Positions 29,051 through 38,699 of a stretch of 64,000 nucleotides of DNA are shown one piece after another. Under the pieces are notes generated by a model, which saw only the letters and a program-made list of their open reading frames with translations, made no database searches and was not told where the DNA came from. Positions within the stretch are counted from its first letter, which is position 1. Each line of letters begins with the position of its first letter. The stretch spans positions 1 to 64,000 of the forward strand of contig JADJHP010000008.1 of assembly GCA_016707525.1 (NCBI GenBank). Direction: 5' to 3'. The translations under genes were made by a program, and so were the position numbers. This stretch comes from Ignavibacteriota bacterium (GTDB taxonomy: Bacteria > Bacteroidota > Ignavibacteria > UBA10030 > UBA6906).

Positions 29051-30771
29051 AGGGATCCGCGTGAGATCTTGTCGCGCAATTGCGCATTCTGCTCGTCCAG
29101 CTTCAACGCCATGTTCCAGTGTTCGATCGCGAGATCCCTCTGGTTCATGCGGAAATAGATATCGCCCAGATGCTCATACACGACAGCATTGACCTCACCC
29201 TTGCTGATGGCCTTCTTGGTCCAGGTCTCCGCTTCCGGATAGCGCCCGAGCCGGTAATAGATCCAACCGATCGTGTCGAGATACGATGCATTGTCCGGTT
29301 GCTGGTCGACCGCTTTGCGCGACATCTCCAGGGCACGCTCGAGTTGGAGATCCCGGTCGGCGAGGCTGTAGGCAAAATTGTTCAGGACAAGATGATTCTC
29401 CGGATCGATCTTCAGCGCTTCCTCATACAGCGCATCGGAATCCTCGAAGCGGCGCATGGCGTCGTAGACCAGCGCAAGCTGTGCGATCGCATCCAGGTCC
29501 TTGGGGTTCAACTGCCGCGCATGTTCGAGCACACGCGCCGCATCGATGTTGCGGTTCAACCGGCTGTACGAAAGCCCGAGGAAAAAATTCACACGGAAAT
29601 CATCCGGCAGGATCTTCACCGCCGATTCGAGGATGTGGGCCACCTCGGAGAAATTGTTCTTGCCGAGGAAGACCCCCGACATGTACACCCACGCATCGGC
29701 GTTCCAACTCGCAAGTTCGGTGACGCGGCGGAAGCTGCGCAGCGACAGGGTGTCGTCGTGCGTGACGCTGCCGATGGCGCCGAGGAACCAGAAGGAGCGC
29801 CAATCGTCCGGATGCTTCGCTGCGATCTGCTCAAAGAGACGTCGTGTCACCGGAGCGAGCGTGGAGTCCTTCGCCATCTGCGCAAAATACATCTCGCCAA
29901 TGTGCACCTTCACCTCAACGGACACCGTATCGCGTGCAAGGAGCGTGTCGAATTCCTTCGCGGCCCGCGCATACTCGCCCCGTGCAAGATACAGCCCCGC
30001 CACTTCCGCCTGGATCTCCAGATCATCGGGATGGATGTCGCGAAGATCGTCGTACACCTTGAGCGCTTCATCGAATTTCCCGGCACGGGCATACGTCTGT
30101 GCGAGCGTCTTCTTGAGCTCTTTGTTGCTCGGATCGAGCAGCGTCATCTCGTGCAGGGCTTCGCCTGCCTTGTCGAACCTGCCCATCCGGTTGTTCAGGT
30201 CAGCGATCTGGAGGAAGACATCCCAATCGGGGCCAAAACGATCGATGATGCGTTCGTAGACCTCCAGCGCGCGGAGAGGCTTCCGCTGCTGGGAGATGCG
30301 TGCAAGATTGTACCACGCCTCCACCTGCGAGGAATCACGCTTGATCAACTCCTCGAACTGCCCGGCGGCGGCATCAAAATCGAATGCTGCCGCAAGGATG
30401 TCGGCGTAATTACGCCGGTAGGTCAACTGGTCGGGGGAGAGGCGGACCGCCTCCCGGGCATTCTCGATGGCGAGCGAGTGCTTGGAGAGCTGCGAATAGC
30501 ACTTGGAAATGGCAAAATAGATGGCCGGATCCTTGTCGAACCGCAACGCATCCTGATACTCCAGGATGGCCTGGGGGAGGTCCCCCTTCAATTCGTACAC
30601 AGAGCCATCGACGAAATGCTGCATTCCCAGACGCCGGGAGGCATCATCCGTACTCGGGCCCTTGGCGGACGCGGTTTCCCCGTCCGGTTTGCCCGATTGT
30701 CCCCCCCCGGAGCACCCTCCCAGGAGCAGGAGCGCTCCGAAAAACATGAGCAAGAACAACGCATTCTTCAT
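29047..30771 (-). CDS. TPR-repeat lipoprotein
   Basis: A 574-residue lipoprotein (MKNALFLLMFFGALLLLGGC) made almost wholly of TPR repeats: GDLPQAILEYQDALRFDKD, HSLAIENAREAVRLSPD, GKFDEALKVYDDLRDIHPDD, FEDSDALYEEALKIDPEN and QRDLAIEHWNMALKLDEQN among others. It likely forms a scaffold on the inner face of the outer membrane. ATG 30771 follows GGAGGAG; the longer frame has no signal at its start. It is the first gene of a tight operon with the DUF4292, EnvC-like and CHASE2-sigma54 genes. Confidence 0.88.
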   Translation of the reverse strand: MKNALFLLMFFGALLLLGGCSGGGQSGKPDGETASAKGPSTDDASRRLGMQHFVDGSVYELKGDLPQAILEYQDALRFDKDPAIYFAISKCYSQLSKHSLAIENAREAVRLSPDQLTYRRNYADILAAAFDFDAAAGQFEELIKRDSSQVEAWYNLARISQQRKPLRALEVYERIIDRFGPDWDVFLQIADLNNRMGRFDKAGEALHEMTLLDPSNKELKKTLAQTYARAGKFDEALKVYDDLRDIHPDDLEIQAEVAGLYLARGEYARAAKEFDTLLARDTVSVEVKVHIGEMYFAQMAKDSTLAPVTRRLFEQIAAKHPDDWRSFWFLGAIGSVTHDDTLSLRSFRRVTELASWNADAWVYMSGVFLGKNNFSEVAHILESAVKILPDDFRVNFFLGLSYSRLNRNIDAARVLEHARQLNPKDLDAIAQLALVYDAMRRFEDSDALYEEALKIDPENHLVLNNFAYSLADRDLQLERALEMSRKAVDQQPDNASYLDTIGWIYYRLGRYPEAETWTKKAISKGEVNAVVYEHLGDIYFRMNQRDLAIEHWNMALKLDEQNAQLRDKISRGSL

Positions 30772-30812
30772 GACAACATTCTCCTCCGGCCGTCTGTACT
30801 TCTGCAACAAAA

Positions 30813-30841
30813 AATATACCCATTGCCATAGTGAATAACAA
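30813..30841 (-). promoter_or_regulatory. sigma70-like promoter for the TPR/DUF4292/EnvC/CHASE2 operon
   Basis: On the minus strand TTGTTA (30841-30836), a 17-bp spacer and TATATT (30818-30813) lie 42 nt upstream of the TPR gene start. Confidence 0.4.
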
Positions 30842-30919
30842 GCAGCGCCACGGAGGGTTCCGGGGTCGACACCGGGGGACCCACGCCATGCACAGGACGG
30901 GCAGGATCTCAGAGTCAAC

Positions 30920-30948
30920 TTGACATTGCATACCTTGTTTGATACATT
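30920..30948 (+). promoter_or_regulatory. sigma70-type promoter for the lipoprotein at 30991
   Basis: TTGACA at 30920-30925, a 17-bp spacer, TACATT at 30943-30948, then AAGGAGGAAG before ATG 30991. It is divergent from the promoter at 30813-30841. Confidence 0.5.
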
Positions 30949-30990
30949 TACGCCATACCGAACACCTAATCCTTTAAGGAGGAAGCCTCA

Positions 30991-31680
30991 ATGAGCAGCA
31001 ACGACAGAAGGTTCAACATTCTGGCAGGTCTCATGCCGGTGGCAGCACTGGTACTCTCGCTCTCCGTGTTCGGCTGCGGATCGTCCGAGGAGTCGATGGA
31101 AGAGTGGGAGAGTGCCCCGGCCGTATCCCCCACTGCGATGCTGGAATACCGCGTCGATAGCCTCCAGAACGAGAACCGCCGACTGCAGGATCAGATCGAA
31201 GCGGTGGCATCCGAGAACCGCAAGCTGACCGCACGGAATGCCGAACTCGAAACGAAACTCACCGAAGCGATGGCTGCTCCGCAGGCAACAACTCCGGAAG
31301 AAAAAGCCCCCAGCGTGCCCGGTGGCTATGACGGCGCACTCGCGAAGTTCCAGGCAAAGGATTATGCGGGCGCGATCGTGGACTTCAAGGCCCTTCTGGA
31401 CAGCGGCATCGAAGCCAGTCTCGCAGACAACTGCCACTACTGGATCGGCGAATCCGAGTACGCCCAGAAGCATTTCAAGAGCGCGCTCAGCACATTCCAG
31501 AACATCACCGAACTCCCGCGCTCCGGCAAGAAAGCTGATGCAACGTTCATGATCGGCAATTGCCAGCTCGCACTCGGCAACAAGACGGCCGCGAAGGAAG
31601 CATTCCAGAAGGTCGTCGCCGACTTCCCGACCAGCGCTCTTGTCGAAAAAGCAAAGGCCAAGCTGACGAAGCTGCCCTGA
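30991..31680 (+). CDS. coiled-coil/TPR lipoprotein, YbgF/CpoB-like
   Basis: A 229-residue lipoprotein (SVFGCGSSEE) with a coiled coil (LEYRVDSLQNENRRLQDQIE, ARNAELETKLTEAM), a Pro/Ala linker, and a C-terminal TPR domain. The TPR part reads ALAKFQAKDYAGAIVDFKAL, DNCHYWIGESEYAQKHFKSA, ATFMIGNCQLALGNKTAAKE. This order and the NCHYWIGE-type motif are those of YbgF/CpoB, the Tol-Pal-associated protein that coordinates envelope constriction and murein synthesis. No tol-pal genes are in view, so the exact role is inferred. It is a single-gene unit with its own promoter and terminator. Confidence 0.8.
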   Translation: MSSNDRRFNILAGLMPVAALVLSLSVFGCGSSEESMEEWESAPAVSPTAMLEYRVDSLQNENRRLQDQIEAVASENRKLTARNAELETKLTEAMAAPQATTPEEKAPSVPGGYDGALAKFQAKDYAGAIVDFKALLDSGIEASLADNCHYWIGESEYAQKHFKSALSTFQNITELPRSGKKADATFMIGNCQLALGNKTAAKEAFQKVVADFPTSALVEKAKAKLTKLP

Positions 31681-31702
31681 ACCAACCTCAGGCTGTAACA
31701 GC

Positions 31703-31747
31703 ACGACCCCCTGGTCCCGACGACGGAACCAGGGGGTCGTTGCTTTT
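31703..31747 (+). terminator. rho-independent terminator after the CpoB-like gene
   Basis: Perfect 13-bp GC-rich stem (31703-31715 with 31728-31740) followed by TGCTTTT. It lies between convergent genes; the minus side lacks a T-run. Confidence 0.8.
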
Positions 31748-31767
31748 CTCACCTCCGGAATGTCCGG

Positions 31768-32781
31768 CTACGTCCGCTTGCCCGTCACGAACTCCGTTGC
31801 GATGCGCACATCTTCCACACTCCCGATGAACATCGGGCACCGCTCGTGCAGACTGTTCGGGATGAGGTCCAGCATGCGCTGCTCACCGTTGCTGCACGCA
31901 CCGCCGGCCTCTTCGATGACGTACGCCAGCGGGTTGTTCTCGTACATCAACCGCAGCTTCCCGCGCGGATTCTTCGTGTCGCCCGGATAACAGTAGATCC
32001 CACCGTACAGCATCGTCCGGTGCACGTCCGCCACCATCGATCCGATGTACCGGGAAGTGTACGGACGCCCCGTCGCCCCATCCTCTTCCTTCAACCAGTG
32101 GACATACCGCTGCATCCCCGCACTCCAACGCCCGGCATTCCCTTCATTGACGCTGTAAATGGTCCCCTTCTGCGGGATACGGATGTTCTCATGCGACAAC
32201 AGGAATTCCCCGACGCTCGGATCGAGCGTGAAGCCATGCACACCGTGTCCCGTGGTGTACACGAACATCATGCTGGATCCGAAAAGGATGTACCCGGCCG
32301 CGACCTGCTTGTTCCCGGCCTGGAGAATGTCCGCCATCGTCCCGGGACCTTCACTCGACACGCGCCGGTACACGGAGAAGATCGTGCCGATCGTTGCGTT
32401 GGCATCGATGTTGGATGAACCATCCAGGGGATCGTACAGCAGGACGTACTTGCCGTTGGGATAATGCGAAGGAATGTGGAGCAGGTCTTCGTTCTCTTCG
32501 GACGCCATCACACACAGGTGCCCGAGATGGTCCATCGCCCGGTAGATGGTCTCATCCGCGAAGACATCGAGCTTCTTCACGACGTCGCCGCTGATGTTCA
32601 TCCGGTCGGTCTTCCCAAGGATGTTCACCAACCCGGCCTTCGTGACCTCCCGCCAGATCAGCTTCGCGGCGAGCGAGAGGCCGTGCAGCAGACTGGAGAA
32701 TTCGCCGGTGGCACCCGGATGATTCCGTTCACCTTCAATGATGTGCCGTTCGAGGGTTACCAGACGGTCGGCGGTGCTCAT
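31768..32781 (-). CDS. fbp: class I fructose-1,6-bisphosphatase
   Basis: Hydrolyses fructose-1,6-bisphosphate to fructose-6-phosphate in gluconeogenesis. The 337-residue product has the class I motifs: NISGDVVKKLDVFADE, CVMASEENED, VLLYDPLDGSSNIDANATIG (metal-binding DPLDGSSN), GGIYCYPGDTKNPRGKLRLM and YVIEEAGG. The length is normal. ATG 32781 is chosen for GGGAG upstream; ATG 32796 adds five residues. It sits 131 nt after the ABC exporter genes on the same strand and converges on the CpoB-like gene. Confidence 0.95.
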   Translation of the reverse strand: MSTADRLVTLERHIIEGERNHPGATGEFSSLLHGLSLAAKLIWREVTKAGLVNILGKTDRMNISGDVVKKLDVFADETIYRAMDHLGHLCVMASEENEDLLHIPSHYPNGKYVLLYDPLDGSSNIDANATIGTIFSVYRRVSSEGPGTMADILQAGNKQVAAGYILFGSSMMFVYTTGHGVHGFTLDPSVGEFLLSHENIRIPQKGTIYSVNEGNAGRWSAGMQRYVHWLKEEDGATGRPYTSRYIGSMVADVHRTMLYGGIYCYPGDTKNPRGKLRLMYENNPLAYVIEEAGGACSNGEQRMLDLIPNSLHERCPMFIGSVEDVRIATEFVTGKRT

Positions 32782-32912
32782 GAGGGACTCCCGCAACGCG
32801 ACCGGCCTGGCCGCGTGCCTTTTCGTTTCGCACCACGCGGGCGCACGACCGCCTGCTGGGCGGCAAGTGGGGAGGCTGCCGGGGTACGGCGGGTCTTGCT
32901 GCGCCGGGGTCC

Positions 32913-34709
32913 TTACTTCTTGCCCGGCACTTCCTGGTCCTTGTACTGCAACTGATACAACTTGAAGTACAACCCTCCTATCGTCAGCAACTCCTGGTGC
33001 GTCCCCATCTCCCGGATCTCACCCTTGTGCATGACCAGGATCTTGTTCGCCGACTGGATCGTGGACAACCGGTGCGCGATGACGATCGACGTGCGCCCGT
33101 GCAACAGCTTCTTGATCGCCTCCTGGATCACGAGTTCGGTCTCGGTATCCACACTCGATGTGGCTTCGTCCAGCACCAGGATGCGCGGATGATATGCGAG
33201 CGCACGCGCGAACGAGATCAATTGCTTCTGCCCCACCGATAACGTCGCCCCGCGCTCCTTCACCACCGCGTGGTACTGGCCGGGCAGGTTCTCGATGAAC
33301 CGGTGGGCACCAACGACCCGCGCAGCGGCCCGAAGCCGGTCCTCCGGGATCGTCTCGTTGCCCAACCCGATGTTCCCTGCGATCGTTCCCGAGAAAAGGA
33401 ACACATCCTGCAGCACCACGGCCATATGGCTGCGGAGATCCGCCTGCGTCACCTGCCGGATGTCGACACCATCCACCAGGATCTGACCCTTCTGAATATC
33501 ATAGAAGCGTGCGAGCAAACTGATGATCGTGGTCTTGCCGGCACCCGTGTGGCCAACGATGGCGACGCTTTCACCGGCCCGGATCGTGAACGAGACGTTG
33601 CGCAGCACCCATTCCGGCTCGCTGCCATCCTTCGGTTCGTTGTACGTGAACCAGACGTTCCGGAACTCGATGTCGCCGCGTATGGTGCCGAGCGCCACCG
33701 GCTCCGCCGGGTCGGCGATCTTCGTCGTGTCGTCGAGCAGGCGGAACACGCGCTCGGAACTCGCCATCGCCGTCTGCATGATATTGTACTTCTCGGACAG
33801 ATCGCGGATCGGACGCCAGAACATCTCATTGAACTGCAGGAACGCCATCACGGTACCGACCGTCACGACACCGTCCAATGCCTCGACACCGGCATACCAG
33901 ACGATGAGGCCGACCGCGATCGCCCCGATGAGTTCCACGCCGGGATAGAAGATCGCGTAGTACAGGATCGACTTGATGTTCGCATCGCGATGCTGGCCGT
34001 TGATCTCCGAGAACTGCGCGTACGCTTTCTTCTCCCGGTTGAACACCTGATCCACGAGCATGCCGGTGATGTGTTCCTGCATGAACGTGTTGATGCGCGC
34101 GATGTACAGACGCACCTCACGGTACGCCTCCCGTGCCTTCCGGCGGAACAGGAATGTCCCGTAGAACAGCAACGGCAACACACTGAGCGAGATCAGCGCC
34201 AGGCGCCAGTCCATGGAGAACATGAACGCCAGGATCCCGATGATCGTGAAGATGTCGCTGAACACCATCACGATGCCCGACGAGAACATCTCGTTGAGCA
34301 CCTCGATGTCGTTGGTGACGCGCGTGATGAGCCGCCCGATCGGATTCCTGTCGAAATACTTCGATCCGAGGTACTGCAGGTGCTCGAAGATCTCCATGCG
34401 GAGATCGAAGATGGTCTTCTGCCCGATCCACTGCGTGAGGTAGGCGTTCAGGTACTGGATGAAGCCGCGCGCGAGCATCAGGGCACAGAACCCCAGCGTG
34501 GTCATGAGCAACCCGTGCGGGTCGCTCGCCTTGATGTCCACATCCACGGCCTGCTTGATGAAGTACGGACGCACGGCCTCCATCCCCGACACGGCGATGC
34601 TGAGCACGATGCCCGTGACGACATACCAGCGGTACGGCTTCAGGTACTTCAGAAGCCGGCGCATCAGGGTGCCGTCGTATGCCTTGCCAAGGATTTCGTC
34701 TTCTTGCAT
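32913..34709 (-). CDS. ABC exporter half-transporter, subunit with the intact catalytic site
   Basis: A 598-residue membrane-ATPase fusion: six-helix transmembrane domain (about 25-320) and nucleotide-binding domain (about 350-590). Walker A is GHTGAGKTT and Walker B ILVLDEATSSVDTETE has the catalytic Glu. The signature is TLSVGQKQL rather than LSGGQ. It lies directly after a second exporter half (1-nt overlap) whose site is the complementary degenerate one. That pattern is known from heterodimeric exporters of the TM287/288 and LmrCD type. It probably exports lipids or drugs; the substrate cannot be told from sequence. Confidence 0.88.
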   Translation of the reverse strand: MQEDEILGKAYDGTLMRRLLKYLKPYRWYVVTGIVLSIAVSGMEAVRPYFIKQAVDVDIKASDPHGLLMTTLGFCALMLARGFIQYLNAYLTQWIGQKTIFDLRMEIFEHLQYLGSKYFDRNPIGRLITRVTNDIEVLNEMFSSGIVMVFSDIFTIIGILAFMFSMDWRLALISLSVLPLLFYGTFLFRRKAREAYREVRLYIARINTFMQEHITGMLVDQVFNREKKAYAQFSEINGQHRDANIKSILYYAIFYPGVELIGAIAVGLIVWYAGVEALDGVVTVGTVMAFLQFNEMFWRPIRDLSEKYNIMQTAMASSERVFRLLDDTTKIADPAEPVALGTIRGDIEFRNVWFTYNEPKDGSEPEWVLRNVSFTIRAGESVAIVGHTGAGKTTIISLLARFYDIQKGQILVDGVDIRQVTQADLRSHMAVVLQDVFLFSGTIAGNIGLGNETIPEDRLRAAARVVGAHRFIENLPGQYHAVVKERGATLSVGQKQLISFARALAYHPRILVLDEATSSVDTETELVIQEAIKKLLHGRTSIVIAHRLSTIQSANKILVMHKGEIREMGTHQELLTIGGLYFKLYQLQYKDQEVPGKK

Positions 34710-36469
34710 CAGAGGTGCTCGATCTCGTCTTCCAGCAATTGTTTCCTGTGGAGTTCGGCATAGATGCCGCCCAGCCCCACAAGCTGGTCATGCGTGCCAC
34801 GTTCCGTGATCCGGCCTTCATGCAGCACGATGATCATGTCTGCTTCTTTCACGGTCGAGATACGATGACTGATGATGATGCTCGTGCGCCCTTTCATCAC
34901 GCCCCGGAGGCGCTTCAGGATCTCTTCTTCGGTATAGGTGTCCACCGCCGACAGGGCATCGTCCAGGATGAGGACCCTGGGCTGACGCATCAGCGCCCGC
35001 GCGATGCTCGTCCGCTGCTTCTGTCCACCCGACAACGTGATGCCTCGCTCGCCGAGAATGGTCTCATACCCGTGCGGGAATTCCGTGACATCCTTCCCCA
35101 GCTGGGCGATGTCCGCCACCTCCCGCACCCCCGCATCGCTCCCACCGTCCACGCCGTACCGGATGTTCTCCGCAATGGTCTCGGAGAACAGGAACGTCTC
35201 CTGCGGTACATACCCGATGTTCGTCCGGAGGACCTCCAGCGGGATCGTCCGTATATCGTGGCCGTCCACCAACAGCTCTCCGGCCGTCACGTCCATCAGC
35301 CGCGGGAGGAGGTTCACAAGCGTGCTCTTCCCCGATCCGGTGTATCCCACGATGGCAAGCGTGGTACCCGCCGGCACGGTCAGGGAAATGTCCGACAGCG
35401 TATCCCGGTCCGCACCCTTGTGGCGGAACGAAACATTCCGGAATTCCAGCCCGCCCTGGATCGTGGTCACGCTCCGGTCGGTGCCCGGGCCGTCCGTGAT
35501 GTCCGCCGGCGTGTCCATGATCTTCATCAGCCGCCCCATCGACGCCGAACCCTGCTGCAGCATGTTGATGACCCACCCGAACGCGATCATCGGCCAGATG
35601 AGCATGCCAAGATACACGAAGAATGCCGTCCAGGTGCCCGTCGTGATCTCACCACTGATCACACGCATGCCGCCGAAGTACATCGTGAGGATGAGCGAGA
35701 AGCCGACCAGAAGGAACATCAGCGGCCACATGATCGACTGCACGCGGGCCAGGACGAGGTTCTTCTTGAGATAATCGAGGCTCAGCGCACGGAACAGCCC
35801 GATCTCGTACTGCTCGCGGACATACGCTTTCACCACCCTGATGCCGGAGAGGTTCTCCTGCGCACGCGTGGTCAATTCAGAGTACGTCGCCTGCCGCGCC
35901 TCGAACTTCTGATGCACGATCTTGCCAAGCCGGTACACGGCATACGAGACGAACGGCAGCGGGACCAGGGCGAACAGGGTGAGCTGCCAGTCGAGCGTGA
36001 GCATCACCGAGATCACCATCACGAAGGTCACAAGGGTGTCCGCGGGATACATGATGCCGGGACCGACCACATTGCGCACCGCACCGATGTCGTTGGTGGC
36101 ATGCGCCATCAGGTCGCCGGTGGGTGTGTTCTGGAAGAACGAGAGGGACAACTTCTGCATGTGCGAGAGGAAGTCGTTCCGCAGATCGAATTCGATGTGC
36201 CGCGACGCAACGATCAGGGTCTGCCGCGTGAGGAACGAGAAGATGCCGGCGATCACCGAAGTGCCGACGACCGCCGCGGCGTACAACGCAAGACTCCCTG
36301 TCGCCCTGTCGCTCTTGAGCAGCACGGCGTTCAGGACATCGATGGCGCGGCCGATGAGCAATGGCTGGACGACCGTGAACAGATTGCTGCACACGACGGC
36401 GATGGCCCCGGTCACCAGAAGGCGACGGTGGCGGTTCAGGTACGGCAGCAGGCGCAGCAGTGGTTTCAA
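34709..36469 (-). CDS. ABC exporter half-transporter, subunit with a degenerate catalytic site
   Basis: A 586-residue exporter half: six transmembrane helices (first ~310 residues), then an ATPase domain with Walker A GYTGSGKST, canonical signature TLSGGQKQRTSIARAL and Walker B VLILDDALSAVDTYTEEE, where the catalytic Glu is Asp. In heterodimeric exporters one subunit carries this change, so this and the gene at 32913-34709 should form one pump. It starts 4 nt after the serS stop. Confidence 0.88.
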   Translation of the reverse strand: MKPLLRLLPYLNRHRRLLVTGAIAVVCSNLFTVVQPLLIGRAIDVLNAVLLKSDRATGSLALYAAAVVGTSVIAGIFSFLTRQTLIVASRHIEFDLRNDFLSHMQKLSLSFFQNTPTGDLMAHATNDIGAVRNVVGPGIMYPADTLVTFVMVISVMLTLDWQLTLFALVPLPFVSYAVYRLGKIVHQKFEARQATYSELTTRAQENLSGIRVVKAYVREQYEIGLFRALSLDYLKKNLVLARVQSIMWPLMFLLVGFSLILTMYFGGMRVISGEITTGTWTAFFVYLGMLIWPMIAFGWVINMLQQGSASMGRLMKIMDTPADITDGPGTDRSVTTIQGGLEFRNVSFRHKGADRDTLSDISLTVPAGTTLAIVGYTGSGKSTLVNLLPRLMDVTAGELLVDGHDIRTIPLEVLRTNIGYVPQETFLFSETIAENIRYGVDGGSDAGVREVADIAQLGKDVTEFPHGYETILGERGITLSGGQKQRTSIARALMRQPRVLILDDALSAVDTYTEEEILKRLRGVMKGRTSIIISHRISTVKEADMIIVLHEGRITERGTHDQLVGLGGIYAELHRKQLLEDEIEHL

Positions 36470-36473
36470 CGGA

Positions 36474-37742
36474 TCAGCCTATCACTTCAAAACCGGTGTA
36501 CGAATGGAGCACGGCAGGAACAATGACCTTCCCCTCGGGGGTCTGGTACTGTTCGAGCAGCGCAGCGACGATGCGCGGCAATGCCAGCGACGATCCGTTG
36601 AGCGTATGGACCATCTCGGGCTTGCCGCCTCCCGCAGGACGGTACCGGATGTTCAGACGGCGCGCCTGATACGATTCAAAATTGCTGACCGATGAGACCT
36701 CCAGCCAGCGCTGCTGACCGACGGACCAGACCTCAAGATCGTACTTCTTCACCTGCGTGAACCCCAGGTCGCCGGCACACATCAGCAGGGTACGGTAATG
36801 CAAACCCAGTTTCTGCAACAGTTGTTCCGCCGTGGCGCGCATATCTTCCAGGGCCTGCATGGACCGCGCAGGATGCACCAGATTCACGAGTTCCACCTTG
36901 TCGAACTGGTGCAACCGGTTGAGTCCCCGCACGTCCTTCCCGTACGACCCGGCCTCCCGGCGGAAACACGGTGTGTACGCGCACAACTTCACCGGAAGCT
37001 GCTCCTCACCAAGGATCTCATCACGGTAGAAATTCGTGACCGGCACCTCGGCGGTCGGTACCATATAGAACCCATCCAGCGGGGCCACGTACATCTGCCC
37101 TTCCTTGTCCGGCAACTGGCCGGTCCCCGTCGCACTGTCAGCATTCACCATCAGCGGCGGGAGCAATTCGGTATATCCCGACGCCTCGGCATGGTCCAGG
37201 AAGAACGAGATCAACGCACGCTCGAGCTTCGCTCCCTTGCCGACATACACCGGGAATCCGGCACCGGTGATCTTCGTCCCGCGGTCGAAATCGATCAGGC
37301 CGAGCGATTTGATGAGCTCCCAGTGCGGCTTCGGCGTAAAGTCTATGACGGGCGGCGCACCCCAATGTGCGATGGGCTTGTTGTCCTCCGGCGTCCTGCC
37401 GTCGGGCACCGATGCATCAGGCAGATTCGGGATCTGCAGCATCACGCTGCGCAACTCCTCCTCAATGGTCTTCAACTCATCGTCCAGCGCCTTGATCTCG
37501 TCCGCAACCCCGCGCATCTCCGCGATCACCGCCGTGGCATCCTCCTTCTTCGCCTTCATCGCGGCCACCTGCTGCGAGACGGTGTTCTTCCGGCTCTTGA
37601 GCGCCTCGCCCTGCTGCACGATCGTACGACGGCGCAGATCGAGCCCGATGGCTTTGTCCACGTTCGCAGGGTCTTCGCCCTTGCGGAGGATGCCTGCACG
37701 GACCACATCGGGCTGTTCACGGAGGAGTTTGATATCAAGCAT
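36474..37742 (-). CDS. serS: seryl-tRNA synthetase
   Basis: Charges tRNA-Ser. The 422-residue class II synthetase begins MLDIKLLREQPDVVRAGILR, with the N-terminal antiparallel coiled-coil arm (KSRKNTVSQQVAAMKAKKED). The catalytic core has motif 2 (TPCFRREAGSYGKDVRGLNR, HQFDKVELV), EVSSVSNFESYQARRLNIRY and motif 3 (HTLNGSSLALPRIVAALLEQ). The length is normal. A GGAAAG lies upstream of ATG 37742. It is in a leftward run between the rmlD-like gene and the ABC exporter. Confidence 0.97.
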   Translation of the reverse strand: MLDIKLLREQPDVVRAGILRKGEDPANVDKAIGLDLRRRTIVQQGEALKSRKNTVSQQVAAMKAKKEDATAVIAEMRGVADEIKALDDELKTIEEELRSVMLQIPNLPDASVPDGRTPEDNKPIAHWGAPPVIDFTPKPHWELIKSLGLIDFDRGTKITGAGFPVYVGKGAKLERALISFFLDHAEASGYTELLPPLMVNADSATGTGQLPDKEGQMYVAPLDGFYMVPTAEVPVTNFYRDEILGEEQLPVKLCAYTPCFRREAGSYGKDVRGLNRLHQFDKVELVNLVHPARSMQALEDMRATAEQLLQKLGLHYRTLLMCAGDLGFTQVKKYDLEVWSVGQQRWLEVSSVSNFESYQARRLNIRYRPAGGGKPEMVHTLNGSSLALPRIVAALLEQYQTPEGKVIVPAVLHSYTGFEVIG

Positions 37743-37775
37743 GGGTCAACGCTTTCCAATGGATGAGGTACGGTC

Positions 37776-38699
37776 CTATTTTCCGGCCCGGACAAGCTGG
37801 CTCTTCAGCAGCGCAAGCCCCTGGTCGACACCGGAGAGTTTCAGCCCGAGGTCCACTTCGGCCTTCAAGGTGATCAGGCCGGATCTGAGCGGACGTGCCG
37901 CGGGTTGGTTCAGCTGCGCGGTCTTGATCGGCTGGATCAGCGACGCATCCAGCCCGAAGGCCTTCGCCAGCGCTACGGCAAAATCGAACCGGCTGACAAT
38001 GTCCTTGCCGGCTATATTATAGATGCCTCTCCGCTTCATTTCCATCGCACGGATCAGGCCGAACGCGAGGTCGTCCACCAGCGTCGGATTGCCGATCTGA
38101 TCGTCGACGATGCGGACCGTCTGCCGTTCGCGCAGACTGTTCACCAGCCAGAGCGCGAAATTCGCTTTCACACCTTCCGCATACCCGTAGAGCACCATCG
38201 TGCGCGCAACGAAATACGGGACATCCGACGTCCGCAGCGCATTCTCGCTCGCAAGTTTCGATTTCCCGTAGTAGCTCAGCGGCTCAGGCCTGTCCTCTTC
38301 ATGGTACGGGCCATTCTTGCCGTCGAAGACGTAGTCACTGGAGACGTGGATGATCGTTGCCGGCCGCTTCCGGGCGGCGTCGATCAGATGTTCCACGCCG
38401 CCGACATTGATCTTCCAGGCGATCTCCCGTTCGGTCTCGCACGCATCCACGTTCGTCATCGCCGCACAATTGATGATGACATCCGGATTCACCGAACCGA
38501 CAAGATCCTTTACGGTCTTCCTGTTCGTGATGTCCGCCTGCATGTACGGCGCGGCAGGCATATCGCGGACAGGGGCCGACTCGATCGAGGTCAGCGTGAC
38601 GTGATAATTGAACCCGCGGATCAGTTGCTCGGCCACCTTCTGCCCGAGCAATCCGTTGCTCCCGACCACCAGGACGCGTTCGACCTCAAGAGTGTTCAT
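37776..38699 (-). CDS. RmlD-like extended SDR (dTDP-4-dehydrorhamnose reductase family)
   Basis: A 307-residue NAD(P)-dependent sugar-nucleotide reductase. GSNGLLGQKVAEQL is the dinucleotide-binding motif, INCAAMTNVDACETE and VSSDYVFDGKNGPYHEED are RmlD hallmarks, and the catalytic YxxxK is YYGKSK. IYNIAGKD and IGNPTLVDDLA follow as in the family. It could make dTDP-rhamnose or a related deoxysugar, but no rmlABC genes are in view. It overlaps the pfkB-like gene by 4 nt. Confidence 0.85.
   Translation of the reverse strand: MNTLEVERVLVVGSNGLLGQKVAEQLIRGFNYHVTLTSIESAPVRDMPAAPYMQADITNRKTVKDLVGSVNPDVIINCAAMTNVDACETEREIAWKINVGGVEHLIDAARKRPATIIHVSSDYVFDGKNGPYHEEDRPEPLSYYGKSKLASENALRTSDVPYFVARTMVLYGYAEGVKANFALWLVNSLRERQTVRIVDDQIGNPTLVDDLAFGLIRAMEMKRRGIYNIAGKDIVSRFDFAVALAKAFGLDASLIQPIKTAQLNQPAARPLRSGLITLKAEVDLGLKLSGVDQGLALLKSQLVRAGK

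Noticed and set aside
34679..36526. Long plus-strand frame opposite the ABC exporter genes
   Set aside because: Low-complexity Arg/His/Glu composition with no motifs; the minus strand has all ABC motifs.
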